This document shows, one piece after another, positions 30,001-57,015 of a DNA stretch of 64,000 nt; positions within the stretch are counted from its first letter, which is position 1; the number at the start of each line of letters is the position of its first letter. The stretch comes from Bimastos eiseni. Lineage: Eukaryota; Annelida; Clitellata; Crassiclitellata; Lumbricidae. The notes beneath the pieces are model-generated. The model was not told where the DNA came from. It ran no database searches and saw only the letters and a program-made list of their open reading frames with translations. Made by a program: the position numbers and the translations under genes. Location: positions 20,306,747 to 20,370,746 of the forward strand of contig OY365806.1 of assembly GCA_959347315.1 (NCBI GenBank), written 5' to 3'.

Positions 30001-33000
30001 AACAGAACAGTCTTAAGGACAGTGAGAAACAAGCACTAAGCATCTTATGAGCACTATCTAATGAGCACTATCTAATTAGCACAAAGTATCTTATAAATTA
30101 TGTTAGAGTGTTTTATGTTTTTAGGCTAAGTATTGTCAAGTGAAAAAGGACTTCGATTGCTGTAAAGAAAAATTTCACAGAGCTCATCAGCAGGTTAGAT
30201 AAGTTTCATTTTGTTGATCCTAAAGATGTGTTATTTAGAATTCAGCAGTGTAAGTTTTGATGACATTGTGGGCTATCAGATCATACTGAAAATCACATGT
30301 AGATAATAATAATTTTAATATTGTGAATCGTTCTGAGAGTAAATATTAGCTCTGCCATTTCATTATTACAATGCTTTCCTTTCTCTGACTCTGTTAATTA
30401 AAGGAGAATTATGAAAAAGAGTTCTCTTTTAATTGTCAACATTTGATGCCTAGTGCATTACATAATAATTGGATGCATATGGAAATTTTGAGATAAGATT
30501 ACATTTGACAAAATATTGAACATTCTAACTATTTGTCAAAATTAATAATGTTTGCTGTCGGCTATTTCACTTATTTTAAATATTTTAATTTACAGCTAAT
30601 TCGTCTTTCTCGTGAAATTCGAGTTTGTGCCAAGATCATTCACAAACTTCCTGAAGAGGTTAGTTACATCTACCATAGAATGTAACTTACATATTACAGT
30701 GATCTAACAAATGATGCCAGTTTGTATGCAGTTATGTGTACATTTAGTGCATGGTGATAGAGATCACAGTTGTAACTTGGCTTGGTTGTTAGACGGACTT
30801 GAATATATAGTGTTACCTTGGTTTGGTTCATGGAACAAATGCAGCTCTGAATCAACACTAAGGCCATTGTCATAATTTGTAAGTCTCAAAACCTGGCATA
30901 TTTGACTTTGATTTTTATTTAAGAGATGTTTGCAATGAGTTTTTACGATGCAGCTTATGCCAATTTGCTGCCGATATATTATTTTATTGGAGTTGGGTTT
31001 TAATATTATTTAAGTAGCCTTTTTCAAATTAATAAATTATTTATCAATGTATCAGTGCATCAATTTTTAGCTGCAAAATGGGAATCAGTATTAAATCTCA
31101 GATTCCCTTCACATTCACATTAATGTGCAACTTTGTGTGCATTATATCCTTTCATAATAAAATAAGAATTTAATAATGATATCAATGTGAAGAGGTAGAG
31201 AGACTGTAGCTGTGGTGGTTCTTCTACAGATGGACATTGATATTCGGGTGTTGCGAGAGTTGAACAAGAATGCCATGCAGAAGATGAATGAAGTGATAGA
31301 GAAGCATCCAGAAATGGCTGCAGCTGTCGAGGAAAAGCTTAGGAGGGCCAGTATAATTTTTTATTGTATCCAGCTTATATAGCTTAGGAGCCTACATTGT
31401 CACTTTAAACCGCCCCCTCGATGCCCTCGCGTATGCTCCTTAGCACTTTAGTGATAAGAGTTTCTAACAGTGAAACAAATGCAGCTCATCGTTAATATGT
31501 TAGATACTTCCCGGAGAATGACCAATGGACCATGTCTGACTAGCCTAGAATAGGCTTAAGGTTATGTTAAAAATCAGAGTAATGTGAACTGCAAAAGGCA
31601 CATTTAGTGCATTCTCCACTGGTGAGCAATTGATCAAATACAGCAAAGAGTGTATTACAGTTGTGAACATTTTATACAATATGTTTTTATAACAATGCCA
31701 GACCCAGACCAAACTCAGCCAATTATCCCATATTTAAGCACTATATGGCAGTATTTGTCTTGGCAGATACTACCCATACGAATAGATACCTTATAATTTT
31801 TTACATTTTTCAATAAAATTTATATTATAATTCACCAGAATTTAAAAGTCCATAACGGATGTCACGTCCACTCCTGAGATTATTTATAATCCAAATAGTG
31901 CTGAAATATGGGATATTTGGCTGAAGCGAATGTCTAAGATGATTTCCGGTTATCCCCTATGGAATAGATGTTGAGGTTAACTTTTGCACAAATCACTGAA
32001 ATCAGTTTGTGAATCTAGGTGATTAATGTATAATAGCAGATGTATAATGGTATAGTTTCTACTCTATTGTTTGGATGATGTATTGCATAGACTGCTGTAA
32101 ATAAGGGGCAAAGGTTAAATACATTGCACTTGTTGTTGATTTGATCATCAGGCTAGCATTTCAATTTCACGTCGCAGTTCATCGTATTCGAGTTGCAGCT
32201 CCACATTGAGCAATTTGAGTACGACGTCATGTCCAGAAGGCCAAACACGACCAACTGTGCCAGGTGTAAAGAAGAGTTCATCTGTGACTGGTAAGCGACT
32301 TTTTTCCAAGGAAATTGAACAGGTCACGACATTCTTCATTGGTTTTTATTATTAATATTGAACTATTAGCCTTAAATTCATATCAAGCTATGAGTCATTA
32401 GCTAAGAACTGGTCTAGAGGCAATCAATGACAGATCTTCATTTGATTTCATGTGGGATGTGCTTTTACAACAGAAATGTAAACCAGCAGACATTAAAAAT
32501 TTCAATGACGAGAACATACCTAAAGGGATTGGAAATCAATACAGCTCATCATTAAACTGTTCAGCGCTAATGCTTTGTGAAAGCTTAATGCTTTTGCAGT
32601 TGAAAAGCATCAAGTTGGCAAGCATTATTGCTTAATATTTACTGTGTTTAACATGCATTTTTATGCTAATTCTTAAACTGGAAATTATTAGACATTCATG
32701 CAGTGCTGTTCAACATTTTTGAGACTGTGGGGACTATTAGCAGAAGAAATTACTCATGAAGCTCAGGGCTGTGCTAGTCAACTCAAAAGCACTTAATAAC
32801 TGCATTACAATTAATAATAAGGAATAAAGAGGATCAATGTATGCCCTGTGTGCTAGCATGCTGTATAATATCGGCTATTTTAATTGGTATTGGCAACATT
32901 ATAATCGGCTATACATGGTATCGGTGGCACTGTAAGAAAGGCGCGCAGGACTTTTCATCAACCTAGCTCCCAGTTGAACAGAATTCTTTTCATCAATCAA

Positions 33001-33314
33001 GCTTCAGTATTACTATTACAATGTTGTGCTTCTACTATTAAACTACTCTGAAGCTGTAAAACTAGTTTGATTTGGGTATGTTATCAGCACTTATGTTGTT
33101 GCGCATTTGTCCTGTGCTATATCAGAGTGCTTTTGCCCTGCGTGCTAATGAAGGGTCACCTGTATGGGCAAAAAGTGATATCGGTACAGTTATACTTCCA
33201 ACTATGCCTGATGTTTCGATGTGATGTGTCATTTTAGGGAGGTCGTCATCCTCATCAAAATCAAGTTCATCGAAATCAAGTTCATCCGTTTCTGACAGAA
33301 ATCACAAAGTTTAG
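9834..33314 (+). CDS. CCDC39: CCDC39, ciliary coiled-coil protein (axonemal 96-nm ruler)
   Basis: Coding exons: 9855-9956, 10497-10616, 10984-11130, 12011-12169, 12594-12686, 13092-13220, 13573-13764, 14473-14576, 15624-15861, 16512-16601, 16916-17083, 17702-17839, 18327-18583, 19268-19343, 20265-20427, 27600-27706, 28406-28477, 30125-30193, 30596-30658, 31230-31350, 33238-33314. Phases agree at every junction and give 894 residues (human protein about 941). Recognition: N-terminal LGWDANFTVPIASAEN matches the family start, exon 4 has LNWDAETLEAWL and SSQDDNEIK, exon 13 QIERLKNR, exon 15 EKEELQREGDILDARI. Nearly the whole protein is coiled coil and ends in a Ser/Lys-rich tail (SSSSKSSSSKSSSS). 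Known role: with CCDC40 it forms the ruler that places inner dynein arms and the N-DRC on doublet microtubules. The exon 1 acceptor (AG 9832-9833) suggests an unseen upstream 5' UTR exon. ATG 9855 aligns with the family start, and no upstream in-frame stop is visible in the exon. The exon 7 donor (GAG|GTTCAT) is weak. Confidence 0.93.
11519..11637 (+). pseudogene. Decayed duplicate of CCDC39 exon 3
   Basis: This intronic segment repeats exon 3 (10984-11130) at high identity from about 11530 to 11605 (GCTTGCCAAGCAACT, GAAATTGTTAAGTTGGAC), then diverges. It still reads EDDMTMLAKQLKDRC in frame, but a deletion after the KEF codons leads to a stop (CTCTAG at about 11631), and the splice donor of the parent (CTTGAG|GTAAAC) is missing. 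It sits about 390 bp downstream of the parent exon. It is a tandem exon-duplication relic that is unlikely to be spliced in. Confidence 0.85.
14200..14335. repeat. TA-rich microsatellite cluster
   Basis: Three TATA-dinucleotide blocks in CCDC39 intron 7 are separated by a repeated CTTCAGTTA(T/C) phrase, which recurs at about 14228, 14270 and 14340. Confidence 0.8.
18985..19200. repeat. Probable SINE-like dispersed repeat
   Basis: The segment has ACATACAATACAATACAA followed by a unique-looking body and a stretch (about 19130-19170) whose reverse complement resembles a degenerate tRNA-like head (GGCCGATTGGTCATATCGGG). It is intronic in CCDC39. The assignment is tentative. Confidence 0.3.
20535..20595. 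repeat. (TTA)n microsatellite at 3' end of copy 1
   Basis: ATT/TTA trinucleotide tract with three ACT interruptions, directly after the stop and very short 3' UTR of retrotransposon copy 1. Confidence 0.95.
20605..23410 (-). pseudogene. Degenerate retrotransposon polyprotein, copy 1
   Basis: Reading minus from ATG 23410, the ORF is broken by frameshifts and stops into pieces 23410-22826, 22815-22351, 22565-22092, 22085-21357, 21275-20973 and 20913-20605. The order of domains is an N-terminal zinc finger (CSVCR ... HLHGPRKQPCPGS), a linker (LKRIPKAARPQIGRLL), reverse transcriptase (LVKLDFKNAFN, QQGDPLDPL), a C-terminal knuckle (CSCGSRVNAEGAHGLSC), RH-A-IND, then the tail FIKDLGRLLTHVTRDPRETS. 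The catalytic YxDD box reads GYMNDLTLGG, so one catalytic Asp is Asn. The element is dead both by this change and by the breaks. Confidence 0.8.
23522..23535. promoter_or_regulatory. RFX X-box-like site in retrotransposon copy 1
   Basis: GTTGCCATGGTAAT, one base from a full X-box in its second half-site, lies about 112 bases upstream of the copy 1 ORF start (23410, minus). Its position corresponds to the palindrome of copy 2. Confidence 0.4.
23804..23893. repeat. (TTA)n microsatellite between the two retrotransposons
   Basis: TTA tract with a few GTT and AATATT interruptions. It is the 3' tail of copy 2 and at the same time the 5' boundary of copy 1. Confidence 0.95.
23919..26678 (-). pseudogene. 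Degenerate retrotransposon polyprotein, copy 2
   Basis: About 920 codons in pieces 26678-26064, 26166-25942, 26054-25371, 25429-24917, 24904-24236 and 24263-23919. Domains in order: N-terminal zinc-finger-like segment (MHRHGPRTAPCPGS; the first Cys pair is damaged), KRIPKAARP linker, reverse transcriptase with LVKLDFANAFN, QQGDPLGPL and an intact YLDD box (GYLDDLKLGG), then a CCHC knuckle (CHQCQESVDAKGLHGLIC), RH-x-LND and a restriction-like endonuclease signature (KRPDGV followed by WDVTVPDT). A single-base loss near 24260 separates KRPDGVTLIPW from WDVTV. Catalytic residues survive better than in copy 1, but the frame is broken several times. Confidence 0.82.
26692..26706. promoter_or_regulatory. 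RFX X-box-like palindrome in retrotransposon copy 2
   Basis: GTTGCCATTGGCAAC is a near-perfect inverted repeat matching the RFX X-box consensus (GTTRCC, short spacer, GGYAAC). It lies just upstream of the copy 2 ORF (ATG 26678 on the minus strand). Copy 1 has a related site at 23522-23535. Binding is inferred from sequence only. Confidence 0.45.
26967..27064. repeat. (TTA)n microsatellite upstream of copy 2
   Basis: Almost perfect TTA tract of about 95 bp. It bounds copy 2 on its 5' side. The poly-Ile and poly-Tyr open frames over it are artefacts. Confidence 0.97.
27180..27500 (-). mobile_element. Possible 3' fragment of a CR1/L2-like LINE
   Basis: On the minus strand this segment encodes SRSQVFTAPVLWNELP, which resembles the conserved C-terminal end of CR1/L2/Jockey-type reverse transcriptase ORFs (F-x-x-x-x-P-x-LWN-x-LP). 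No catalytic part is present. The (TTA)n block 120 bp downstream could be its 3' tail. The match is short, so confidence is low. Confidence 0.35.
28040..28175. repeat. Dispersed repeat: CATT tract plus TATAGCGC hairpin
   Basis: A (CATT)n run is followed by CATATAGCGCTCCTTTACGG ... CGGAGCGCTTCCAACTCAACCC. The same phrase, diverged, occurs at about 13840-13900, 5697-5730, 29940-30010, 53490-53580 and, inverted, at 34763-34818. GCGC-bearing half-sites can pair into a hairpin. Confidence 0.55.
29935..30010 (+). repeat. Dispersed GCACCCCTTCAAG repeat copy
   Basis: TGTTGCACCCCTTCAAG, then CTACTCAGAAGCACTCCCAGC and CAACTCCGGCCGAACAGAACAG. The copy at 53490-53580 has the same word order. It is intronic in CCDC39. 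Confidence 0.5.
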
Positions 33315-33388
33315 GTTTGTGTGACATGGAATGCAAGTACTTGTTAAACAGATGACTTTAATAAGAAAAACGTAAATTTTGTTCAAGT

Positions 33389-33394
33389 ATTAAA
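33389..33394 (+). terminator. Candidate polyadenylation signal of CCDC39
   Basis: ATTAAA, the commonest variant hexamer, lies 75 bases after the CCDC39 stop TAG (33312-33314). It is the first good candidate downstream. Confidence 0.4.
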
Positions 33395-34587
33395 GTATAC
33401 CTGCAGTTTCAACACTAAGATTTTACTATAGAAAATTAGTTAAGATTGTCTTTCATTGCTTCTTTGCATCTTGAAGAACTTTTGAAGAGGAGCATTTGCT
33501 TATTAATACTTAAGAGAAGACATTTTAGAAAATTGCATATGTTAATGTAAATCGCCTCCTTAGGTCAGGACTCCCTCTCCCTCGTCTGCATCTGGCATTG
33601 ACCCTCTGCAGATGTCCCCATTCAAGGCCAGTAATTGTGATGAAACATTTAAAATAAGGCACCACTTATTGGTTCAGAGGCACTTGAAATAGACTTATGG
33701 GGTTTTCCAAACAGGGAAAGAGAAAGATAAGGAAATCAAGTTGCAATTCCAGAAAGACAGTTCCGGATGGGCAACATAGGCAAAACGACTGCAGAATACA
33801 ATGAGAAGAAGGTCTATAGAAAGAAAGCTGGTGCAATGAGGGAGTGAGCAAAATCAAGGCCAAAAGGTACTTGAGGCAAGGAGCTACCATCCAAACAGTT
33901 GTGCATAAGACCTTTGTATGTTCTGGGACACTGGAAGCCAGAGGAGAGCATCCCAACGAAGGCAGATATGCGGGCAATGCTATAGGGTAATTTGTTCTGT
34001 GGTGTCGAGTTAAGAACTTCCTCAGCTACTTCATAATTATTATTTGTTGCTCTAACAGAAATTGAAGTATCAGAAATATAATTGGATTTGTCCATTGCCA
34101 AAGAAAAGAATGTAGTTTGCTACATCACACAGAAATACTTGCTGATTCAGATTCACACAACTGGCGAGCTCATTAACTCGTCTAGTCATAGCGTTATTAT
34201 AGACAGGCAAACCTGATCAAAATCTGTTTCTGCAAGTTGCTCTCCTAGCATTTCTGCTGACATTTACGTGCAGGCATAATGAATTGTTCAGCACCAGTGA
34301 ATCCAGGGTTTTCTACATCATGGACTGATTGGTCTCTAGTTTTAGATACATCTGTTACTTAGGGATGCCCCGTCTACATTATCCTTAAGATCACCGTTGT
34401 TGAATTGGGAGCATACCTGAGTAGGCTAGGGTGAATCCCTGAGTTTGACAGTTATAGTCAACATGCATGGCACCCTGCGCTGGCTCCGTTTCGTAGCACA
34501 TGAAGCATAGAATTGCTGCGCTGGTTTCGCATTGCTCGTTCTCTATGTAAGCTCTGTTCAATAACATCAATCACTGGATATATCACG

Positions 34588-34818
34588 GGTCCCTTCAAGA
34601 GATCTACTCAGAGGTGTTGTTGTCCTGTATTTGCTGTGCTTTTTTTCAGAGTCCTTTGTCCTACCTATTGCAGATCTCTCATGCTAAACCTGTCAGCACC
34701 ATGCTTTCACAGTTGTAAGTCCTTCTGCTTTTAATGATTGCCCACTTAGGGATGATTCATCACCATTGTTGGATTGGGATTGCCTCTGAGTAGATAGACT
34801 TCTTGAAGACCGTCCATC
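34588..34818. repeat. Inverted repeat of the dispersed GATCTACTCAGAGG family
   Basis: Left arm CCCTTCAAGAGATCTACTCA (from about 34590) and right arm TGCCTCTGAGTAGATAGACT (from about 34781) are reverse complements over about 30 bp, with a loop of about 140 bp. They form either a two-ended MITE or two copies in opposite orientation. Confidence 0.55.
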
Positions 34819-35159
34819 CCTCTGTTGAACCTTGCACCATATACATTTCGTAGACCTCCTCCTCATGCATATGTACACTTGAGCTCTAACCCCCCCCCCA
34901 TTGTTAAATCACTAAACACATCTATAAGACTGATTTTACCACAGGCTATTTTTGTTAAGCACCATATATTTAACAGCTTAAATTTGTTAACTGTTATGAA
35001 GAAACAAAACACTAACAATACTTGCATTTTGAAGTTTTAATGCTACATAAAATTCCTTAAGTAGGAATATAGTTTGTGATTGGGTTTACAGTTCTTATTT
35101 TAATATTCTGTATTGTGGACATCATAATTAGACAATTGTATTTGTGTACTTACATATTT

Positions 35160-35292
35160 TCGGGACCTGCACCATACGCATCTGTACGAAATTCGAAACC
35201 CCCTCCCCTCGCTGCGTACGTAATATGTGGACGGCCCCAAAAGGTTGAGAAACTGTTCAGCAGTGACAAAAGTTTGACAGACCCCTAAAAAC
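35160..35292. mobile_element. C-rich MITE-like remnant
   Basis: It contains CCATACGCATCTGTACGAAA, then a GAAACCCCCTCCCCTC run and CGTACGTAATATGTGGACGG. The first part recurs at 7330-7375 (CCATACGCACTCGTAGG, GAAACCCCACCCCTC). A looser relative is at 59160-59230. These phrases are typical of degraded DNA-transposon MITEs. The superfamily is not assigned. Confidence 0.35.
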
Positions 35293-38200
35293 ACTTATAA
35301 TTACCTGTAACCGTGATACACGTGGACACCAAAAAGCATAGGAGTCATCCATTTACTATTTATGCATGGAGGGGCTAACCCATATGCATATGCTTGCATA
35401 TGGGTCGTATATTGATAATGCATGTACACATAGGAAAGTAGGAGGGTGAAACTTCTATACTAATTTGTCTATTCAAACAAGCCACTGCAAGCTATCAGAC
35501 AAGTATTACTGAGAGGCAGTCCTAGGGAGAAGTAGGTATAAGTTGAATACCACATAACTGCCGACTGCTATTAACTATTGAGCAGTTCAGCAGGATCTGT
35601 GGTTGTGCTAAGTGTACAATACGTGTTGGGAGTGGTATGACCAAGTAAAAATGCATACATGGAGTGGGCAATGAATGACCTTAATGAGCCACATCACTAT
35701 GACCAGGATTACGGACTTCTGCATCTACAATGTGATTAATGGATATAAACTACTTTGCTGCATTGCATGTCAAGGCCAAAATAATACAAGTATAGACAGG
35801 TCCTGCTAATGTATTTTCATGTGACTTTTTTACACACAAATTTTGGACCACACCAGCTGAACATTTCAAAGTTATTAGATCATGGAAATTCCATTCCCTA
35901 CAAGTCGCCCATCTTCCTCGTTGTAGCAAAGTGACAAATTAAAAGGCTAAATTCAGGAAGTCGACATGTAAGACTAACTACAAAATTATTTCTTGCCAAT
36001 GCCTTTGATGCAACAAAATGTTGCTAACCTGTAGGCTGTTGCATGAACCACCCTTTAGATATACAGTTTGTGCATTAATTTTTTCCCCAATGACCCCAGA
36101 CCTAAAACTTCAGGTCAAATGCAATTTACAACTGTTTGCATTATTACAAGACTAGTTGAAAATGCTGAATGTACCAGTAGAGTGATGTTTGTATCATAAA
36201 GCAAAGCAGCTTTGCTTATCAAGCAATGCTGAATAAACATCCTCATGAACAACAGAATACTGCTTAACTGTTATTCCGAAGAGCATACAACAAAGCCATA
36301 TCAAATGTTCTTCATAATTTTCTAGAATACAAGGTTACAGCAAGTACAATATATAGAATGTGCATTAAATTATAGTTTTCAAAGTTTGGATGACAAATTG
36401 CCTTAGAAGACAGGAAATTCCAAACTGGTAAAAGAGGCACATCACCAAAAAAAACAAGGAATGTGGTGGCATGCACAAAAGCTGTATTAGTCAGACATGA
36501 AAGTTCACATCCTCCTGTACTTATAGAAGCAAGACCTAAAACTCAACATGCCAAGCTATTTAATTCACCCACGCCCTTCAATAGAATCATTCGTAGCCTC
36601 AACTAAACTGTATTAATATTTTCAGCAAGTTTTAATCAACTTCACACAGCTTTTTCTCTCAGTGGAGCTGATATATATATTAATCGAACCTTTTTATAAA
36701 TGCAATTTTTACTGTACCCTGGAAATCATTCTGGCATTGATCATTTACCCGTGTGCCTGGCTGTGATGTCGTCTGTGGATACACCGTATCTTGCTACCGT
36801 ACATCATACAAAGCCCCTTCCCTAATTTTACAAATGTCCACTATGCTTGATATGCTCACCTGGGCTTATTCTCCCACACATTCTCTGTATTTACAAAGTA
36901 GCATTTTCAAATGCAAAATCAGACATCACAGCTTTCAGTAGACTTCATAACATACTTACTGAAGCAAAGATTCAAATTCAACTGCCACTCAAAATGCCAT
37001 GACAGAGATCAAATTGACACAGAAAAATGACATTGTTCTTACTTGTGGAAGACAGTAAATTTGTAGAGCCCAACAAATGCAACATAACCCCTGAATCAAG
37101 GCCTTACAAGTTAACAGCAACTAAATGTAAAGAAATTTCACTAAATGCTAAATTATACATATGCACAGAGATACCAGGCAAAAGAACACCATAAGTCAGA
37201 TGGAAGAAGCTCATTTCCCTCATGACGATGTTACCCATCCAAAACAACTCCAACTGCCTTACAGAAATGCAACAACCAACAAAATGTGGAAATTGTCTCA
37301 CATAAGAACTAATTGAATGTCATTTACATTTAAATTCTGATTCTCTCCGGAACAGAATGCTGATCCTCTCCAGCAAACAACACCTGTTCAGACTACTGTA
37401 CTGAAATGTGTCTTTTGCAAGCATGTTAAACACCAGCAGAGTGATACTTCACAAACCATCTATGAGACACCAAATTTTGCAATACAACGTGTGTAGGTAA
37501 ATGTTAAATTCTCACAAACTCCCAAGTAGCAAGGTTGTGTATTTTCAAGAATCACTAATAGCACTATCGTCAAAAAACTTATAGCATAATTCCATAACCT
37601 ACAAGATAACTGTAAGAAAGTCTGTCACAAAAGCTTCCAAACAAAGTCTTTCCTAGTTATCTTTAAATTTGTTTTAATATTGATCAGTAAACAAATGAAA
37701 AAATAATATAAACAATAAAAATGTAACTTGAAATTATTTGGACAAAAAAGAGCTCATTTCAATAAGCAAATACTGCATGCACAAAGCAGTGCCAATGCTA
37801 CTGTCACCTGCTATTCTCCAAAGTGCAATACTGTCGCATAACTGCAAGTTGTACAATTCAGAAGCACAAAGGTGTTTTAGTTATGTATATTAGCTTCCAA
37901 GTAACTCTTGGTGAAGCTGAAGCACCTTTTAGTCAGTGACAAATCTAGACCAGCACAGTGTTCAATCACTCGAAATTCTGTGGCCACAAATAAGAAAATA
38001 ACAGCATCACTGAGATTTATTGCAAAATATCACAGCTCATGCCTCAAATACATTCAGCGGCGTACAAAAACTGGCGTGCTCTTCTCTATATTGGTAATCG
38101 TGACAGCACAAAACACAAAAGGAAATGATTTATTAGAAGCCATTACAGTTTTTGTCTGAGATCAAACCTAACGCAAGAAGTTAAGAAAACTAGGAGTTAA

Positions 38201-41045
38201 GAAAACTAGACAAGTATCAGCTTTTGATACTCTATTAGCCGTACAGTATGCAACACATTTTCTCCTAATTATTTCAGTTGTTGGCAAGTTTTAAAGGAAA
38301 ATTTAGTAAACAGCAAGTCCCTAAAGCACAGAAGACAAGAAAACATGAGTGCAAAATGGAGCACTTTTAGAAACATGTGAACACATAAAACACAACACTA
38401 TGAAAACTAGCATGTTCTTAAAAACTGGCCACCGGTGGGGCAGGAATCTAGAATATCGCTAACATCAAACTTATAAGTCATTTACATGCTCAAACTTCTC
38501 AGCAACAATCCCCACAAAATCAGCAATAGATGTTTAGTAACGAATTACGAATTACACACGAGATCAGAGTATATACAGCAATACAAAGTGTGCCGTGTTC
38601 ATGTAAAAATGCAAATACACAATCACTCATCTGATATTAAAATATATTTCCAAAACTTAGCAGATAATGATGAAAATTGTGATATGTTGGCATACCTCCT
38701 TGCACCTTGGGCAAAGAAGGAAAACAACTTTGAACATTTCGAGAATTTTGTAACGATGCTAATGCCCAAAAAAGCATGCAGCCGGCCATAAACATAGGAT
38801 CAAAAGTGATAAAATTATCGCACATTTAAATAGCACGATGACTAGAAAACTAAAAAATTAGGAATGCACTAATCGATCGATGAGTGATAAATTCATGCCG
38901 TTTGTTAACAGACACACACACACACATAGAAATATGTACACGTATATACAATCTCGTGGAATTACAATAACTCGTCATCAATGCTGCCTCGATTACCACA
39001 GAACACCGCAATCCATACGCATCAGCTGTGACAATATACTGCAGATACTCCTCTCTTCTGCGTGACACAACACTGTTTAGCTGGTAAAGTTTCCTCAATT
39101 TCAAAGCCAGTATTAGCCAAATCCAGAATACAGCCAAGAAAACCTCTCATCACATTGTGATAATTAATAAATAAGAAGTCAATAGTATTATTTATTATTA
39201 TCACTACTATTATAAACTTTAAGACTAACAATAGGATAATCTATTATTAATTATTAATCAAACAATTAGTATTAACTTTCAGCTATAAATTTTTTCGCTG
39301 ATCATTAGAATATAGGAAATTCAGAGACCGCATGACTTTTAACTGGTCATCAGCAGATGAAACAGCTACTCTAAAGGATCACAGATAGTTGGACACAGAA
39401 AATCCTTAAATAAACACCAAAGAAACACCGTTATAATAGCATCCACTGCATAAGCAATTCACACTTATGTTGGACTCAACATTCTGGAGTGGTTCCATAA
39501 GGCATTGACTGGGCAGGGTTATATGAACTCCCATTAACTCTGATCACAGTACATTGACAAAATTAGACATGAGTCAGGAATTAAGATATGAAGAATGTTT
39601 GCTACAAACAAGCACATCTGAAATAATGACGTCCAAATGTACTTCGGTTATTCATAAATAAAATGTATAAGCCTTATTAAATGTGTCTTCCAATAAGGTA
39701 ATGCTCACTATGAAAACAAAACTGAACATCTGTAATGTATCTTCTTGGTCTTTCTATTCAGACATTGAAAATAATCAGGTATAACATCAGCTATTAAGAC
39801 AATTTAATGTCTATTCATAAGACCACAACCACCACCTGCTTAACACAAAGACAAGAAAAACAGCATAAGTAAAAGTAAAACTTAAGTTCACTCTAATAAA
39901 TTTCTGAGACTACATTAAACTTTGAAGTTACTCAACACTGATGCTTTGATAATTGCCTAAAACAATACCCAAAAATCACTTTCAATTTAGATTGGTAACA
40001 GCGGCATGCTTGAACTACCAGCACCATGCTAATATACAATGCTCATACTTTTGGTAATTCAACCATCAAATCATAAATAGATATATAAAAAAACTAAGAA
40101 CGTCCAGCTCCTGGACAGCTGAGCTTTAACCTAGACTGGTTGTACCAAGGACTATAACATCAGTGGACTAGCATGACTAAAAAGGCTGTGCAACTTTCAC
40201 CTTGGCCTCCAGTCTATTTCTCCATCAGTAAATTCCAGGGCACTGCTTTCATTAATGTCACATACTGTATTACCTTCAAAGGATGCCTGAAATCCTCGGT
40301 TTGTTTACAATCCAATTTTAAGAAAGTGTTTAAACCTTATGACACTTTAGTCCAAATATGAACAATTCCACTTTGCACTTAGCGCAGTTGAATAAACTTA
40401 CAACTTACAGTAAACTTGGCACAGTGAATCAAAAGCCAACTTGCACTTCACTTAACAATGTCTAAAACAGCACTAACTCAGAAACTCTACACACGTGTAC
40501 CAGATGAACTGCAAAGAAAAGATAATAGAATCAAAAGAAAACTGGTCACAATTTAAATTGGCATGGCATGGATGACCTCAAAGTTGCTACTTTAGTTCCT
40601 CCATAAATCAAACAACTGAAAAACATAGCCTGCCAAGCAGTGTGACACTATGAAAATACTTCATTTTCAGAAATAATTATAAATATTCTGACAGTAACAT
40701 CTAGTGAAGTTAAACACTGAAAGAAGCCAACAGCTTACAAGTTACTCAATGGCAAGTCAAATGTTTTAAATATTCAGCTTGGAGGCTTATATATAAATTA
40801 GAAGTACCCAAGCTTATAAACTAAAACTTCAAATTACTGCTTTTGATCAACTTGTTCAGAAAAAGAACCACACAAGCCCAAGGATATATACTGTCAATAT
40901 GATACCAAATGGTAAATGGTAAACACTACTTATAATAATAATAATAAACTACTTGTGATGACAAAATATCTAAAACCATCACAAAGACTAACCAAACCAA
41001 GCTACCGAGAATTCTCGAGGCAGCTAGAAGTGAAATCCAGTGTCA

Positions 41046-56854
<15,809 letters not shown>

Positions 56855-56879
56855 TTTTTCGGCAACTTTGAATCAAAGA

Positions 56880-57015
56880 TTCAGAAAAACCTTCCTGCCT
56901 GTACCAAGCGCAGTAATGGCAGCCACTTCGTCACGTGGCCCAGGGATCGTCCCATTCGTGATCTTATCCAAGGCTCTCGAATGACGTCATGTTACAGCTG
57001 AAGTCGCCATTCTAC
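56880..57015 (-). promoter_or_regulatory. Probable DDX3 promoter with CRE and E-box
   Basis: Upstream of the DDX3 start codon (56854, minus) are an E-box CACGTG (56932-56937), a perfect palindromic CRE TGACGTCA (56982-56989) and, on the minus strand, AATGGCGAC (57003-57011), which resembles a YY1 site. All lie within about 160 bp of the ATG. No TATA box is evident, as expected for a housekeeping gene. The motifs are seen. Promoter activity is inferred. Confidence 0.5.

Larger units (their letters stand above)
33395..41045. other. Convergent intergenic interval, probably with long DDX3 3' UTR
   Basis: No supported coding exon lies here. 33,400-35,700 is repeat-rich: an inverted repeat pair at 34588-34625 and 34763-34818, and a C-rich MITE-like remnant at 35160-35290. 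About 35,800-41,045 is different: few repeats, A-rich on the plus strand and so U-rich on the minus strand, which fits a long 3' UTR of the minus-strand DDX3. Possible minus-strand AATAAA signals are at 39191-39196 and 38129-38134. The short plus-strand frames (for example 38486-38791) show no family resemblance. Confidence 0.4.

Noticed and set aside
38486..38791. 101-codon plus-strand frame
   Set aside because: No family resemblance and no plausible splice or promoter context; it lies in the A-rich tail region antisense to the DDX3 3' side.
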